A stretch of DNA of 64,000 nucleotides from Dolomitihabitans soli (GCF_022213955.1 NZ_JAKNTW010000002.1:186001-250000); one strand, 5' to 3'; counted from the first letter of the stretch, positions 15,308-24,272 are shown. The notes: generated by a model not told the origin, from the letters alone. A program made the numbers and translations.

Positions 15308-17180
15308 GACTTTCCGTCCCCTCGACGATTCCCGCCCCGGTCCCGACGGGGAACCAGCAGGCGTACAGGTGGTCCGGGGTCTCCGCCCGCACGAGCGGCG
15401 GCTCCTCCGTCTCGCACCGCTCCCCCGCGTACGGGCAGCGCGGCTGGAAGCGGCAGCCCGGCGGCAGCCGCGCCGGGTCGGGCGGCCGGCCCTCGATGAC
15501 GCGCAGCCGGTGGTGGCTCGGGTCGTCGAGCCGCGGGATGGCCTGCAACAACGCCTCGGTGTAAGGCATCCGCGTCCGCTCGAACAGCGCCGCGGCGGGC
15601 CCGCGCTCGACCACCTTGCCGGCGTACATCACGATGACCTCGTCGGCCCACTGCGACACCACCGCGAGGTCATGGCTGACCAGGATCATCGCCAGGTCGC
15701 GCTCCTCGCGCGCCCGGTGGATCAGGCGCAACACCTGGTCCTGGATGGTGACGTCGAGCGCGGTGGTGGGCTCGTCGGCGAACAGCACGTCGGGGTCGCA
15801 CGACAACGCCATCGCGATCGTGACGCGCTGGCGCATCCCGCCGGAGAGCTGGTGCGGGTAGCGGCGCAGCACCTGGGCGGGCTCGGGGATGCCGACGGAG
15901 GCCAGCAACCGCACCGCCTCCTGCCTGGCCCGCTTCCGGTCCATCCCCAGGTGCACCCTGAGCGGCTCCATGACCTGCGTGCCGATCGTCCTGACCGGGT
16001 TGAGCGCCGTCATCGGATCCTGGAACACGGTGGCGAACCGGGTGCCGAGGATCTCCCGCTTCTCCGCCGGGGCGAGGTCGCCGATCTCGCGGCCCTCCAG
16101 GTAGACCTGGCCGCCGCTGACCGCTCCGGCGCCCGGCAGCAGGCCCAGGATGGTACGGATCAGCATGGACTTGCCCGAGCCCGACTCCCCCACCACGGCG
16201 AGCGTTCTGCCGCGTTCGAGGGTGAAGGACACGCCGTCCACCGCGCGGACGGTGCCGCGCGGGGTCTCGAAGTGGGTGCGCACGTCGGCGACCTGGAGCA
16301 GGGTGCCCGCCACCTCGTGCTCCCCGGTCGGCAGCGGGGTGGCCGCGCTCGGCCGCGCGGGCTCGAGACCGCTCTGCCGTACGTCGGTGAGCGCCCTGAG
16401 CCGGTCGCCGACGAGGTTGAACGAGAGCACGGTCAGGAACATCACGAATGAGGGGGCCAGCACGATGTGCGGGGCCGTCTCCATGATGCCCCGGCCCTCG
16501 TTGATCAGGCCGCCCCAGGTGGGGGTGGGGGCCTGGACCGAGAGGCCGAGGAAGGCCAGGCCGCCCTCCGCGACGACGGCGACGGCCATGCCGATGAACG
16601 CGTACGACGAGGCGGGCAGCGCCACGTTGGGGACGATCTCCCGCAGCAGGATCCTGCTGTCGCGCGCGCCCAGGGCCCGCGCGGCGACCACGAACTCCCG
16701 TTCGGCGAAGGCCATCGTGGCGCCTCGGATCAGGCGGGTCCACGCGGGGACGCCGAGCACGCCGAGCACGATCAGCACGTTGCTCAGGCCGGCCCCGGCG
16801 AAGGCGACCACGGCCAGTGCGAAGACCAGCGCGGGGAAGGCCAGCGCGATGTCGTTCACCGCCATGATCACCGCGTCGGCGGCCCGTCTGCGGTAACCCG
16901 CGATGAGGCCGAAGGGCGCGCCGATCACGAGACCGAGCAGGACCGCGCCGATGCCGACGCCGAGCGATACCCGCGCGCCGTACACGACTCGGCTCAGCAT
17001 GTCCCGGCCCAGGCCGTCGGTGCCGAACGGGTGGGCCGGGCTCGGGCCCGACTGGGGGGCGCCCGCGAGGGTCTCGTCGTAGCGCGGCAGCGGCAGCAGG
17101 TCGGCGAAGATCGCGGCGAGCAGGAGCAGCCCGATCCAGCCGGCCGACAGCCAGAAGGTCCAGCCCAGCCGCCTAGGCAC
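15297..17180 (-). CDS. Fused oligopeptide ABC permease (DppC-like) and ATPase (DppD-like)
   Basis: The single 627-residue chain joins two importer subunits. Residues about 1-270 are a DppC-type permease: [24 protein letters not shown], five to six membrane segments, and the EAA-like [25 protein letters not shown]. After a short linker, residues about 290-627 are a DppD-type ATPase: Walker A GESGSGKS, signature [15 protein letters not shown], Walker [15 protein letters not shown]-loop LVSHDL, and the C-terminal Cys motif [15 protein letters not shown]. Such permease-ATPase fusions are known in some actinobacteria. The gene overlaps the DppB-type permease gene upstream by 8 bases. Confidence 0.9.
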   Translation of the reverse strand: MPRRLGWTFWLSAGWIGLLLLAAIFADLLPLPRYDETLAGAPQSGPSPAHPFGTDGLGRDMLSRVVYGARVSLGVGIGAVLLGLVIGAPFGLIAGYRRRAADAVIMAVNDIALAFPALVFALAVVAFAGAGLSNVLIVLGVLGVPAWTRLIRGATMAFAEREFVVAARALGARDSRILLREIVPNVALPASSYAFIGMAVAVVAEGGLAFLGLSVQAPTPTWGGLINEGRGIMETAPHIVLAPSFVMFLTVLSFNLVGDRLRALTDVRQSGLEPARPSAATPLPTGEHEVAGTLLQVADVRTHFETPRGTVRAVDGVSFTLERGRTLAVVGESGSGKSMLIRTILGLLPGAGAVSGGQVYLEGREIGDLAPAEKREILGTRFATVFQDPMTALNPVRTIGTQVMEPLRVHLGMDRKRARQEAVRLLASVGIPEPAQVLRRYPHQLSGGMRQRVTIAMALSCDPDVLFADEPTTALDVTIQDQVLRLIHRAREERDLAMILVSHDLAVVSQWADEVIVMYAGKVVERGPAAALFERTRMPYTEALLQAIPRLDDPSHHRLRVIEGRPPDPARLPPGCRFQPRCPYAGERCETEEPPLVRAETPDHLYACWFPVGTGAGIVEGTESRGR

Positions 17181-18108
17181 GCCGGATCCTCGGGTCCACG
17201 GCGGCGTAGACCAGGTCCACCGCGAAGTTCACCAGCACGTAGCCGACCGAGATCAGCACCACGCCTCCCTGCACGGTCAGGTAGTCACGAGCGAAGATGG
17301 AGTCCACGATGAGCCTCCCGATGCCCGGCAGGCCGAACAGCGTCTCGATGATCACGGCCCCGCCGATCAGGCCGCCCAGGTTGAGGCCGATGGCGGTGAT
17401 CAGGGAGATCGCCGAGGGGCGCAGGGCGTGCCGCCACAGGATGCGGCGCGGCGACAGACCGCGGGCGCGGGCCAGCGTGATGTAGTCCTCCTGGAGCGTC
17501 GCGATCAGGTCGGTGCGCAGCAGCCGCGAGTAGACGGCGAGCTGGCCGACGGCGAGCGTGATCGAGGGGAGCAGCACCGACAGGAAGTTCCAGTAGGGAT
17601 CGACGGAGATCGGGGTCCAGCCCGTCGCCGGCAGCATCCGCAGGTGCACGGCGAAGACCAGGATCAGCACCACGCCCAGCACGAACACGGGCGTGGAGAG
17701 CATGCCGAAGCTCAGCGTGGTCAGGGCCTGGTCGATCGCGCCACCCGCCCGGCGGGCCGCCGCGACGGCGAGCGGTACGGCGAGGGCGAGCGAGATGACC
17801 TGGGCGACGACGAGCAGTTCCAGCGTCACCGGCAGCCGGTCGACCAGCGCCTCCAGCACCGGGATGTCGGTGATGTAGGACGTTCCGAGGTCGCCGGTCA
17901 CCACCCCGCCGAGCCAGTCCGCGTATCTGACGAACAGCGGGCTGTTCAACCCCATCTCCTGGCGGAGCTGCTCGCGCGCCTCCTCCGTCGCCGACATGCC
18001 CAGGATCTGCACGGTGGGATCGCCCGGCAGCAGGTTGAGCATGACGTAGGACAGGAAGGTGACGACGCCCAGGACCACCAGGAGCCGGATCACCTTGCGA
18101 AGGATCAT
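17173..18108 (-). CDS. Oligopeptide/dipeptide ABC transporter permease (DppB-like)
   Basis: The 311-residue permease has the family start MILRKVIRLLVVLGVVTFLSYVMLNLLPGDP, the GLNSPLFVRYADWLGGVVTGDLGTSY block and the ATPase-contact loop DYITLARARGLSPRRILWRHALRPS. The C-terminus ends GGVVLISVGYVLVNFAVDLVYAAVDPRIR. Six membrane segments are expected. It overlaps the binding-protein stop by four bases and the downstream fused gene by eight, so the operon is tightly coupled. It provides one half of the membrane channel, with the permease half of the fusion as the other. Confidence 0.92.
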   Translation of the reverse strand: MILRKVIRLLVVLGVVTFLSYVMLNLLPGDPTVQILGMSATEEAREQLRQEMGLNSPLFVRYADWLGGVVTGDLGTSYITDIPVLEALVDRLPVTLELLVVAQVISLALAVPLAVAAARRAGGAIDQALTTLSFGMLSTPVFVLGVVLILVFAVHLRMLPATGWTPISVDPYWNFLSVLLPSITLAVGQLAVYSRLLRTDLIATLQEDYITLARARGLSPRRILWRHALRPSAISLITAIGLNLGGLIGGAVIIETLFGLPGIGRLIVDSIFARDYLTVQGGVVLISVGYVLVNFAVDLVYAAVDPRIRRA

Positions 18109-19733
18109 GACGGGCTGAGCCAGACGAAGGTGAACGGATGGTAGGGCGTCGGCGTGCCGGTCAACGGCACCCCGGGTGAGCCGTCGGGCAGCTTGTGCTC
18201 GCCGATCCCCCTGACCTTGCTCTTGTAGACGACCGAACCGGTGGTCATGTGGTCGATGAAGATGTAGGGGACCAGCTCGCGCAGCCGCTGCTGGACCACC
18301 GCGTACGCCTGCTTGCGGGTCTCCTCCTGCGGGTTGCTCCGCCCGCTGTCGAGGGCGTTGCTCAGCTCGGTGTCCTTGAGGCGGGTGGCGTTGAGGGAGA
18401 TCTTGCCGAGATCCTGGGCGTACGACTGGTGCAGCCGGATGTACTCCCCGTCGGGGTCGGCGGAGGTGAAGCCGACCGAGATGGAGACCTCGTAGTCACC
18501 GACGATCGCCCGGTTGACCAGGTCGGCCTGGTCGACCTGCTTGATGGAGACGTCCGCCCCGGCCTTGCGCCACATGTCCTGGGCCAGCTCGATGCCCTGC
18601 ATGGTGTTCGGGTCGGGCACGGAGAGCACGGTGAAGGAGATCGGTCCCTTCTCCGCCTCCACCTCCTTGATCAGCGCGGTCGCCTTGGCCAGGTCGAAGG
18701 CCGGATAGTCGGCACCGGGGACGTACCACTTGGAGTCCTTCGACCAGGGGCCGTCGGCGACCTCGGTCAGGCCGGCCCGCAGGGTGGTGGCGAACGCCTC
18801 GCGGTCGGTCGCGTGCGCGAGCGCCTTGCGGACTCGGATGTCGTCGAAGGGCGGCTTGGCGGTGTTGAGCATGAAGGTGTACTCGGGGGCGCCCATTCCG
18901 GCGACGCGCCGCACGCCGTACGCGTCCTTCATGGCGCCGAACTTGGTGATGTCGTCGTCGCGGGTGGTGCCCATCGCGTCGATCCCGCCGGCCTCCAGGG
19001 TCTGCGCCCGGGTCTGGCTGTCGGGCAGGATCCTGAACTCGATCTCGTCGAGGTACGGCAGGCCGGTCCGCCAGTAGGCGGGGTTCCTGGCCACCACCAT
19101 CCTGCTGCCGGCGGTGTACTCCTTGAACACGAAGGGGCCGGTGCCGACCGGTTCGCGGCTGGCCTTCTTCGGGTCGGCGAGCGACGCCCTGGGCACCATC
19201 ATGCCGACCTGCGAGACGAGGTAGTTGGGGAAGGCCACCCACGCCTGCGACAACGACACCTTGACGGTCAGCGGGTCGGCCACGGTCACCGACTTCACCG
19301 GCCCGAACACCGTGGCGGTGAGCGGCGACGCCTTCTGGGCCTCCAGGTTGGCCTTGACCACCTCGGCGTCCAGCGCGTCGCCGTTACTGAACTTGATCCC
19401 GGGCCTGATCTTGATCGTCCACTCGTCGGAATCGGTGTTGGGGGTCAGCGACTCGGCCAGGTTGGCCTTCCACTCGCCGTCGGCCCCGATGCCGACCAGC
19501 GACTCCACGATCGGCGAGACCATGCTGTAGGTCTGCGCGGCGAACTGGTCGGTCACCGGGTTGAAGCCCGCCGCGTCCGCGCTGAGGCCGTAGACCAGGC
19601 GACCGCCCGCCACGGGTGACGCCCCTGCCGACGGTGGCCCGCTCGCCGCACCGGTGCCGGGCCGGGGGCCCGCGCTGCAGCCCGCCACCGCCAGCGATAC
19701 GGCAAGAGCCACGAAGATCTTGAAGCGTCTCAC
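18105..19733 (-). CDS. Oligopeptide/nickel-type ABC transporter substrate-binding lipoprotein
   Basis: The 542-residue family-5 binding protein has the N-terminus MRRFKIFVALAVSLAVAGC, a lipoprotein signal with lipobox VAGC. Typical family-5 blocks are visible: LVYGLSADAAGFNPVTDQFA, IVESLVGIGADGEWKANLAESL, WTIKIRPGIKFSNGDALDAEVV, VGTGPFVFKEYTAGSRMVVARNPAYW and VRKALAHATDREAF. I chose GTG 19733, which has GGGAGG five bases upstream; the open frame runs on to 20030 but that part overlaps the operator and the divergent regulator. It is the first gene of the importer operon and faces a TetR gene. The ligand (peptide or other small molecule) is unknown. Confidence 0.9.
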   Translation of the reverse strand: MRRFKIFVALAVSLAVAGCSAGPRPGTGAASGPPSAGASPVAGGRLVYGLSADAAGFNPVTDQFAAQTYSMVSPIVESLVGIGADGEWKANLAESLTPNTDSDEWTIKIRPGIKFSNGDALDAEVVKANLEAQKASPLTATVFGPVKSVTVADPLTVKVSLSQAWVAFPNYLVSQVGMMVPRASLADPKKASREPVGTGPFVFKEYTAGSRMVVARNPAYWRTGLPYLDEIEFRILPDSQTRAQTLEAGGIDAMGTTRDDDITKFGAMKDAYGVRRVAGMGAPEYTFMLNTAKPPFDDIRVRKALAHATDREAFATTLRAGLTEVADGPWSKDSKWYVPGADYPAFDLAKATALIKEVEAEKGPISFTVLSVPDPNTMQGIELAQDMWRKAGADVSIKQVDQADLVNRAIVGDYEVSISVGFTSADPDGEYIRLHQSYAQDLGKISLNATRLKDTELSNALDSGRSNPQEETRKQAYAVVQQRLRELVPYIFIDHMTTGSVVYKSKVRGIGEHKLPDGSPGVPLTGTPTPYHPFTFVWLSPS

Positions 19734-19761
19734 TGCGCCTCCCTCGGTAGTCCCCCCGAGT

Positions 19762-19791
19762 AATTTCACCGATAGTACTATCGGTGAAATT
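19762..19791. promoter_or_regulatory. Perfect 30-bp palindrome, candidate TetR operator
   Basis: AATTTCACCGATAGT (19762-19776) is followed immediately by its exact reverse complement (19777-19791). It lies between the divergent oligopeptide importer operon and the TetR gene. A 15-bp perfect half-site is unlikely by chance and suits TetR dimer binding. It probably represses both directions until a ligand is bound. Confidence 0.8.
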
Positions 19792-19893
19792 CCAGACAAC
19801 GGCCCAGCTCCACCTGTGATGCAATCGCTACCAGCGGATACGTCGCGAGGCAGACCGCTGGACCTATCGGCCAACGGCGGAATCGAAGGTGAC

Positions 19894-20529
19894 ATGACCA
19901 CCGCACCACTGAGCCGGAACGAGGCCAAGGAGCTGACCAGGCGCCGCCTCCTCCGTGCTGCCCTGCGCATCCTCGACGAGGAGGGCGAGGCCGGTCTGAC
20001 CACCGTCAAGGTCTCCCGCGCGGCAGGCATCGCCCAGTCGAGCTTCTACGTCCACTTCCGCGACAAGCAGGATCTCCTCAAGTCCCTCTGGCACGAGGGC
20101 GGCGGCCGGCTGCTCCGCGCGACGCACCAGGCCAGGAGCCTCTCCATCGAGGCGCCCACCGATCGCGAGCGGTTCCGTGACGCCTTCCGGATACCGCTGG
20201 AGTCGATGTGCCGCCATCCCGAGCTGTTCCGGATCAGCCGGCGCGTCCGGCACGACCCCGGGTCACCGCTCGCGGAGTTCGCCCGCGAGGCGGAGAAGAT
20301 CAGCCGCGACCTCCTGGTGGAGGATCTGATCGCGTCCGGTTTCACCGCCGGCACCGAGCAGGAGCGGCGCCGGGTGGAGATGATCGCCGACTGCCTCGGG
20401 GCGCTGACCGAGCGGATGGCGATCGGCCATCTGGAGGGCCGCTACCCCGATCTGGAGGAGGCGCTCGACGTCATCATCGCCTTCTCCCGGGGGTATCTCT
20501 CTTTGCTTCCCCGGGAGAACCGGGCCTAG
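19894..20529 (+). CDS. TetR/AcrR-family transcriptional regulator
   Basis: The 211-residue protein has the TetR DNA-binding domain at about residues 10-60: TRRRLLRAALRILDEEGEAGLTTVKVSRAAGIAQSSFYVHFRDKQDLLKSLW. A helical ligand domain follows that includes CLGALTERMAIGHLEGRYPDLEEALDVIIAF. The ATG at 19894 has GAAGG about four bases upstream; a longer frame from 19654 overlaps the operator and is not used. It is divergent from the oligopeptide importer across a perfect palindrome, so it is the likely local repressor of that operon and of itself. Confidence 0.9.
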   Translation: MTTAPLSRNEAKELTRRRLLRAALRILDEEGEAGLTTVKVSRAAGIAQSSFYVHFRDKQDLLKSLWHEGGGRLLRATHQARSLSIEAPTDRERFRDAFRIPLESMCRHPELFRISRRVRHDPGSPLAEFAREAEKISRDLLVEDLIASGFTAGTEQERRRVEMIADCLGALTERMAIGHLEGRYPDLEEALDVIIAFSRGYLSLLPRENRA

Positions 20530-20579
20530 ACGACGTCCGGCCGCCCGAAGCCGGTGCTCGTTCGTCCACACTTGTCCGT

Positions 20580-21038
20580 ATGGCAGAGGTGGAGAAACCC
20601 GCGCCGGTGTGGACGATCGCCGCCAACGTCGTGCGCCACCGCCGGTACGGCGACGGCGGCCGGGAACTTCGTCCCGGCACCAAGACGTTCCGGGGCGGCG
20701 CGAAGGTCTACGTCCCCGACGGCTATCCGGGGATGGCGTTCGAGAAGGTGACCGCCGTCGGATACGGCCGGAGAACGAGGAGGTACATCGCCGTCGCGAC
20801 GAGCCTGCGCAACCTGCACGCCTTCCGGGCGGTCCTCGTGCGCAGCCCCGCCGTACTCAGGCTGATCGAGGACGGCTACCGGTACCTCACCTGGCCGACG
20901 GACAGGGCGGCGGCGGTGGAGCAGGCGGCCTCCTTCGAACGGATGGCGCGCGCCGACCGCGCGGGACACTGGGGCGACGGGCCGCACCCGGCCCCGTGCC
21001 TGTGCGTCGAGTGCGTGACCGAGGCCGGACCGGGCTGA
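20580..21038 (+). CDS. Hypothetical protein with C-terminal cysteine motif
   Basis: The 152-residue protein is of unknown function. It is basic and begins with VWTIAANVVRHRRYGDGGRELRPGTKTFRGGAKVYV, suggesting a small beta-rich fold. It continues with a helical part and ends in PCLCVECVTEAGPG with three closely spaced cysteines that could bind metal. It starts about 50 bases after the TetR gene and could be cotranscribed. The GC3 pattern supports coding. I do not recognise the family. Confidence 0.6.
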   Translation: MAEVEKPAPVWTIAANVVRHRRYGDGGRELRPGTKTFRGGAKVYVPDGYPGMAFEKVTAVGYGRRTRRYIAVATSLRNLHAFRAVLVRSPAVLRLIEDGYRYLTWPTDRAAAVEQAASFERMARADRAGHWGDGPHPAPCLCVECVTEAGPG

Positions 21039-21040
21039 CA

Positions 21041-21100
21041 CCGGCCGAACCGCCGGCCGAACCGCCGGCCGGACTGCCGGCCGGACTGCCGGCCGGACTG
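21041..21100. repeat. Tandem 12-bp repeat, five copies, between convergent genes
   Basis: Five consecutive 12-base units: CCGGCCGAACCG twice (21041-21064), then CCGGCCGGACTG three times (21065-21100). A degenerate CCGCGCCGGGCT follows. It occupies almost the whole gap between the stop codons of two convergent genes. The units contain CCGGCC palindromes, so the single strand could fold and serve as a bidirectional terminator. Confidence 0.8.
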
Positions 21101-21110
21101 CCGCGCCGGG

Positions 21111-21365
21111 CTAGAGGTGGTGCACGAACTGGACCGCGTCGTCGTGGCTCATCCCGGTCTCGCCCCTGACGAGCATGACGGCCCGCTCGGCGTGCCCGGA
21201 GTATTTGAGCGCTCGGGCCCGGTCGGCCAGATCGGGGCTGTGCGACGGCGGCCTGGACCCGCCCACCAACCGGACCAAGACGAGGATCAGTGCGACGACC
21301 AGTGCGACGATCAGCCCCAGCACGACCATGATGATCAGCAGCTCGACGGGCCCCAGATTCGGCAC
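21111..21365 (-). CDS. Small membrane-anchored protein with ribosomal L7/L12-like C-terminal motif
   Basis: The 84-residue protein begins MPNLGPVELLIIMVVLGLIVALVVALILVLVRLV, a single strongly hydrophobic segment, followed by a short polar linker. Its C-terminal about 38 residues read RALKYSGHAERAVMLVRGETGMSHDDAVQFVHHL. This resembles the helix-turn-helix of the L7/L12 C-terminal domain (where the pattern is KIxAIKxVREATGLGLKEAKxLVE). Such anchored L7/L12-like proteins are widespread but uncharacterised in actinomycetes. It is convergent with the preceding gene across a 12-bp tandem repeat. Confidence 0.65.
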   Translation of the reverse strand: MPNLGPVELLIIMVVLGLIVALVVALILVLVRLVGGSRPPSHSPDLADRARALKYSGHAERAVMLVRGETGMSHDDAVQFVHHL

Positions 21366-21387
21366 CCTTCGATCATACGACGGGGGC

Positions 21388-22575
21388 CTATCGGAGAACG
21401 GGCACGGCGGGGGCCTCGATCCGGACGGGACGACGCTGGAGCCTGGCGGCGAGCACCACGGTGCCCAGGGCCGCCAGGACCATGGCGGCGCCGACCCAGG
21501 CGACGGAGGGGAAGCCGAAGCCGGCCGAGATGGTCAGGCCGCCGAGCCACGGGCCGACGGTGTTGCCGATGTTGAAGGCCGAGGTGGTGGTGGCGCCGAC
21601 CAGGGTGGGGGCGCGGTCCCCGGCGAGATAGAAGGCGCGCGAGCTGAGCGCCGGGTTGACGCCGAAGCCGAGCAGGCCGAGCAGGAAGACCAGTACGACG
21701 GTGGCCGCGACGCTGCCCGCCGCCACGGCCAGCACGCCCGAGGCGACCAGGAGGCCGGCCAGCCCGAGGTAGAGCGTGCGGAAGGGGTGGGCGTCCGCGA
21801 CCCGGCCGCCGACCGTGATCCCGATCACGGAACCGGCGCCGAACAGGACCAGCATCACCGGCACCCAGCCTTCGGTCAGCCCGGTGACCTTGGTCAGCAG
21901 CGGCGCGAGGTAGGTGAAGACGCAGAACAGGGCGCCCTGGGTCAGGGCGATCCCGGCGTACGCGACCCAGAGGCGACCGTCCGCCATCGCGCGCAGTTCG
22001 CTGCCGAGCCCGCCGGGCTTCGCCGTACCCCGGCCGCCGGGGATGGTGGCCAGCACACCCGCCATGGCGAGCACCGACAGCACGGCCACCGCCCAGAACG
22101 CCGAGCGCCAGCCCCACTCCTGACCGAGGACCGCACCGGCGGGCACCCCGGCGACGCAGGCGAGGGTGATGCCGCCGACGACCACGGACATGGCTCTGGC
22201 CTTGGCGTCCGGGGCGACCATGCTCAGGGCGGTGGCGGCGGCTACGGCCCAGAACCCGGCGTTGGCCACGGCGCTGACGACCCGGCTGACCAGCAGGACC
22301 TCGTAGCCGGGACTGAGCGCGCCGAGCACGTGGACGGCGGCGAACACGGCGAGGAAGGCCAGCAGTGCCCGTCTGCGCGGCCAGCGCAGGGTGGCCACGG
22401 CCATCAGCGGTCCGCCGATCACCATCCCGATGGCGAACGCGGAGGTCAGCAGCCCGGCGTCGGGGACGGAGACGCCGAGATCCGTGGAGATCTCCAGGAG
22501 CAGGCCGGACAACATGAACTCCGAGGTGCCCTGGGCGAAGATCGCCAGCCCCAGGATGTAGACGGCGAGTGGCAT
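21388..22575 (-). CDS. MFS efflux transporter, Cmx/CmrA chloramphenicol-exporter type
   Basis: The 395-residue 12-segment MFS protein begins MPLAVYILGLAIFAQGTSEFMLSGLL, closely matching Cmx/CmrA drug:proton antiporters. Further family blocks are AGLLTSAFAIGMVIGGPLMAVATLRWPRRRALLAFLAVF and GGITLACVAGVPAGAVLGQEWGWRSAFW. ATG 22575 has AGGAG four bases upstream; a second ATG at 22587 lacks a site. A TetR gene lies just upstream on the same strand, and an inverted repeat between them (22589-22612) likely controls this gene. It probably exports an amphenicol or similar compound; resistance is not proven by sequence. Confidence 0.85.
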   Translation of the reverse strand: MPLAVYILGLAIFAQGTSEFMLSGLLLEISTDLGVSVPDAGLLTSAFAIGMVIGGPLMAVATLRWPRRRALLAFLAVFAAVHVLGALSPGYEVLLVSRVVSAVANAGFWAVAAATALSMVAPDAKARAMSVVVGGITLACVAGVPAGAVLGQEWGWRSAFWAVAVLSVLAMAGVLATIPGGRGTAKPGGLGSELRAMADGRLWVAYAGIALTQGALFCVFTYLAPLLTKVTGLTEGWVPVMLVLFGAGSVIGITVGGRVADAHPFRTLYLGLAGLLVASGVLAVAAGSVAATVVLVFLLGLLGFGVNPALSSRAFYLAGDRAPTLVGATTTSAFNIGNTVGPWLGGLTISAGFGFPSVAWVGAAMVLAALGTVVLAARLQRRPVRIEAPAVPVLR

Positions 22576-22588
22576 GAAGCTCCTCATA

Positions 22589-22612
22589 GTTTTGAAATGA
22601 TCAGTACAAAAC
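22589..22612. promoter_or_regulatory. Candidate TetR operator A, in front of the MFS gene
   Basis: GTTTTG-N3-TGATCA-N3-CAAAAC is a symmetric 24-base element immediately upstream of the MFS gene. It shares the string CAGTACAAA with a second inverted repeat in front of the TetR gene at 23216-23238, which supports both being bound by that TetR. Confidence 0.6.
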
Positions 22613-22627
22613 CAGCGCACAAAAAAA

Positions 22628-23200
22628 TCAGAGGGCGGCCAGCGCGGAGGCGGCGATTCCGTCGAGGGCGGCCCGGTCGGCACCGGTGCGGGCGGCCACG
22701 CGCAAACCGCCGACCGTGGCCGCCACGAAGTGCGCCAGGGCCAGCGGATCCCGGCCGGCGTCCAGCTCGCCGCGGCTGCGGCCGGTCTCCAGGGCCGTCC
22801 GCAGCGCCTCGATCCGCCGGTCGTAGTCGCGCTTGAGCAGGGCCGCCACCTCCTCGTCGCGCCCGGCGAGCTCGATGCTGGTGTTCACCACCAGACAGCC
22901 CTGCGGGTCGCCGCTCTCCTCGTCGACCACCCGCGACAGCAGCTCGCGCAGCTTCTCCCTGACCGGGGCATCGCCCTCCAGCAGCTCGACCTGCCGCTCG
23001 GTCATGGTCTCGGCGTAGTGCCGCAACGCCCGGAGGAACAGGGCGCGCTTGCTGGTGAAGGTGTTGTAGATGCTGCTACGGCCCAGCCCCGTGGCCTCGC
23101 AGAGGTCCTCGGTGGAGGTCGCCTCGTAGCCGGCGGCCCAGAACGCGCGCATCGCGGCGTCCACCGCCCGCTCCTCGTCGAACTTCCTCGGCCGTGCCAT
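22628..23200 (-). CDS. TetR-family regulator of the adjacent MFS pump
   Basis: The 190-residue protein has the N-terminal HTH at residues 5-52: RKFDEERAVDAAMRAFWAAGYEATSTEDLCEATGLGRSSIYNTFTSKRALFLRAL. The C-terminal helical domain (GCLVVNTSIELAGRDEEV) is of the TetR_C type seen in many drug-pump repressors. It is transcribed in the same direction as, and ahead of, the MFS gene. Related inverted repeats precede both genes, pointing to autoregulation and control of the pump. The ligand is unknown. Confidence 0.9.
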   Translation of the reverse strand: MARPRKFDEERAVDAAMRAFWAAGYEATSTEDLCEATGLGRSSIYNTFTSKRALFLRALRHYAETMTERQVELLEGDAPVREKLRELLSRVVDEESGDPQGCLVVNTSIELAGRDEEVAALLKRDYDRRIEALRTALETGRSRGELDAGRDPLALAHFVAATVGGLRVAARTGADRAALDGIAASALAAL

Positions 23201-23215
23201 AGCCGCAGCTTACCA

Positions 23216-23238
23216 ATTTTAGACTGCCCAGTACAAAT
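23216..23238. promoter_or_regulatory. Candidate TetR operator B, in front of the TetR gene
   Basis: ATTTTAGACTG and CAGTACAAAT flank one to two central C residues, with perfect ACTG/CAGT inner arms and partly matching AT-rich outer arms. It shares CAGTACAAA with operator A (22589-22612). Confidence 0.5.
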
Positions 23239-23245
23239 ACGTGGG

Positions 23246-24061
23246 CTAGCGCAACCCGTCGAAGAGGTCGTCCTCCCGGTCCGCGGCGGGAACCCGGCTG
23301 ACGGTGCGGACGAACGCCTCCTGGCCGAACACCTGCCGCTGAGCCTCGGCGGGCAGCCGCAGCAGGAAGATGTTCTCGCCCTGGCTGGCGTGCGCCTCCA
23401 GCGCCTTCCGCTTCTGCTCGACGTACGGCGAGACGTCGACGACGGACGTGATCAACGCCTCCGGGGTGCCGAAGTCGGGCGGCAGCTCCAGGTCGGCGGG
23501 GGCCTCACCGGCGGCGCGCATGAGCGCGAACAGCTCGGACACCCGCTCCCTCGGCACGACGGCGTGGTAGAGCTTGCGGGGGATGTCGCTCCGCTCGACC
23601 GCGGCGACCGTGATCCGGTGCGCCTGAATGTGGTCGGGGTGGCCGTAACCGCCGTTCTCGTCGTAGGTGACGATGACCTGCGGGCGGTAGCGCTCGATCA
23701 ACGCGACGAGCCGGGCGGCGGCCTGGTCGACCTCGACGTTGGCGAAGGCCGCGGCCGCCTCGTTGCCGGCCCAGCCCACCATGCCGGAATCGTGGTAACC
23801 GAGCAGCTCGACGTGGTCGATCCCGAGGTGGGCGGCCGAGTCGCGCAGCTCGGCCAGCCGCTGCTCACGCACCGCCGCCTCGTCGTGCCCCGGCTCCCCC
23901 GGCTTGACCCCGCCCGGCCCGTCGCCCTGCTCGCCGTTCGTGCAGGTGACCAGAACCGTGCGGATCCCCTCTTCGGCGCACTTCGCGAACAGCCCGCCCG
24001 TGCCGATCACCTCGTCGTCGGGGTGGGCGTGGACCGCCATCAACGTCAGCGTGTCATCCAT
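23246..24061 (-). CDS. PIG-L family deacetylase (MshB/Mca-related)
   Basis: The 271-residue zinc hydrolase has the metal motif HAHPDDE at residues 11-17 and a second GHPDHIQAH motif. It also has TYDENGGYGHPDH, which is well conserved in mycothiol S-conjugate amidases and the MshB deacetylase. The N-acetylglucosamine-type substrate class is expected. It is shorter in places than Mca and lacks parts of MshB, so it may be a paralogue with another substrate, such as a bacillithiol-like conjugate, a glycopeptide or a lincosamide precursor. GGAGGGG lies upstream of ATG 24061. It is monocistronic and next to the TetR/MFS pair. Confidence 0.85.
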   Translation of the reverse strand: MDDTLTLMAVHAHPDDEVIGTGGLFAKCAEEGIRTVLVTCTNGEQGDGPGGVKPGEPGHDEAAVREQRLAELRDSAAHLGIDHVELLGYHDSGMVGWAGNEAAAAFANVEVDQAAARLVALIERYRPQVIVTYDENGGYGHPDHIQAHRITVAAVERSDIPRKLYHAVVPRERVSELFALMRAAGEAPADLELPPDFGTPEALITSVVDVSPYVEQKRKALEAHASQGENIFLLRLPAEAQRQVFGQEAFVRTVSRVPAADREDDLFDGLR

Positions 24062-24272
24062 AAGTCTTGACCCCTCCGTAACAGACTGCGCTCCACTCTA
24101 GGCGGCTTCCCGATCACCGGGGTTCCGGGAGGACCGACCCCCCACCGGTGAGCGCCACGAACCGCGCTCTGACCCGGCGGGTTGCGCGCCCTTCGCCAGG
24201 GTGGGGCGATGATGATCCCGCTTCCTCGCCCGATTGCCTGGTCAGGCCGGTCGTACGGGGTAAGGGTGTGGC

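Noticed and set aside
24062-24272. Search for a tRNA or riboswitch in the gap before the DUF488 gene
   Set aside because: No cloverleaf, T-loop motif or known riboswitch core was seen; the gap appears to hold only divergent promoters.
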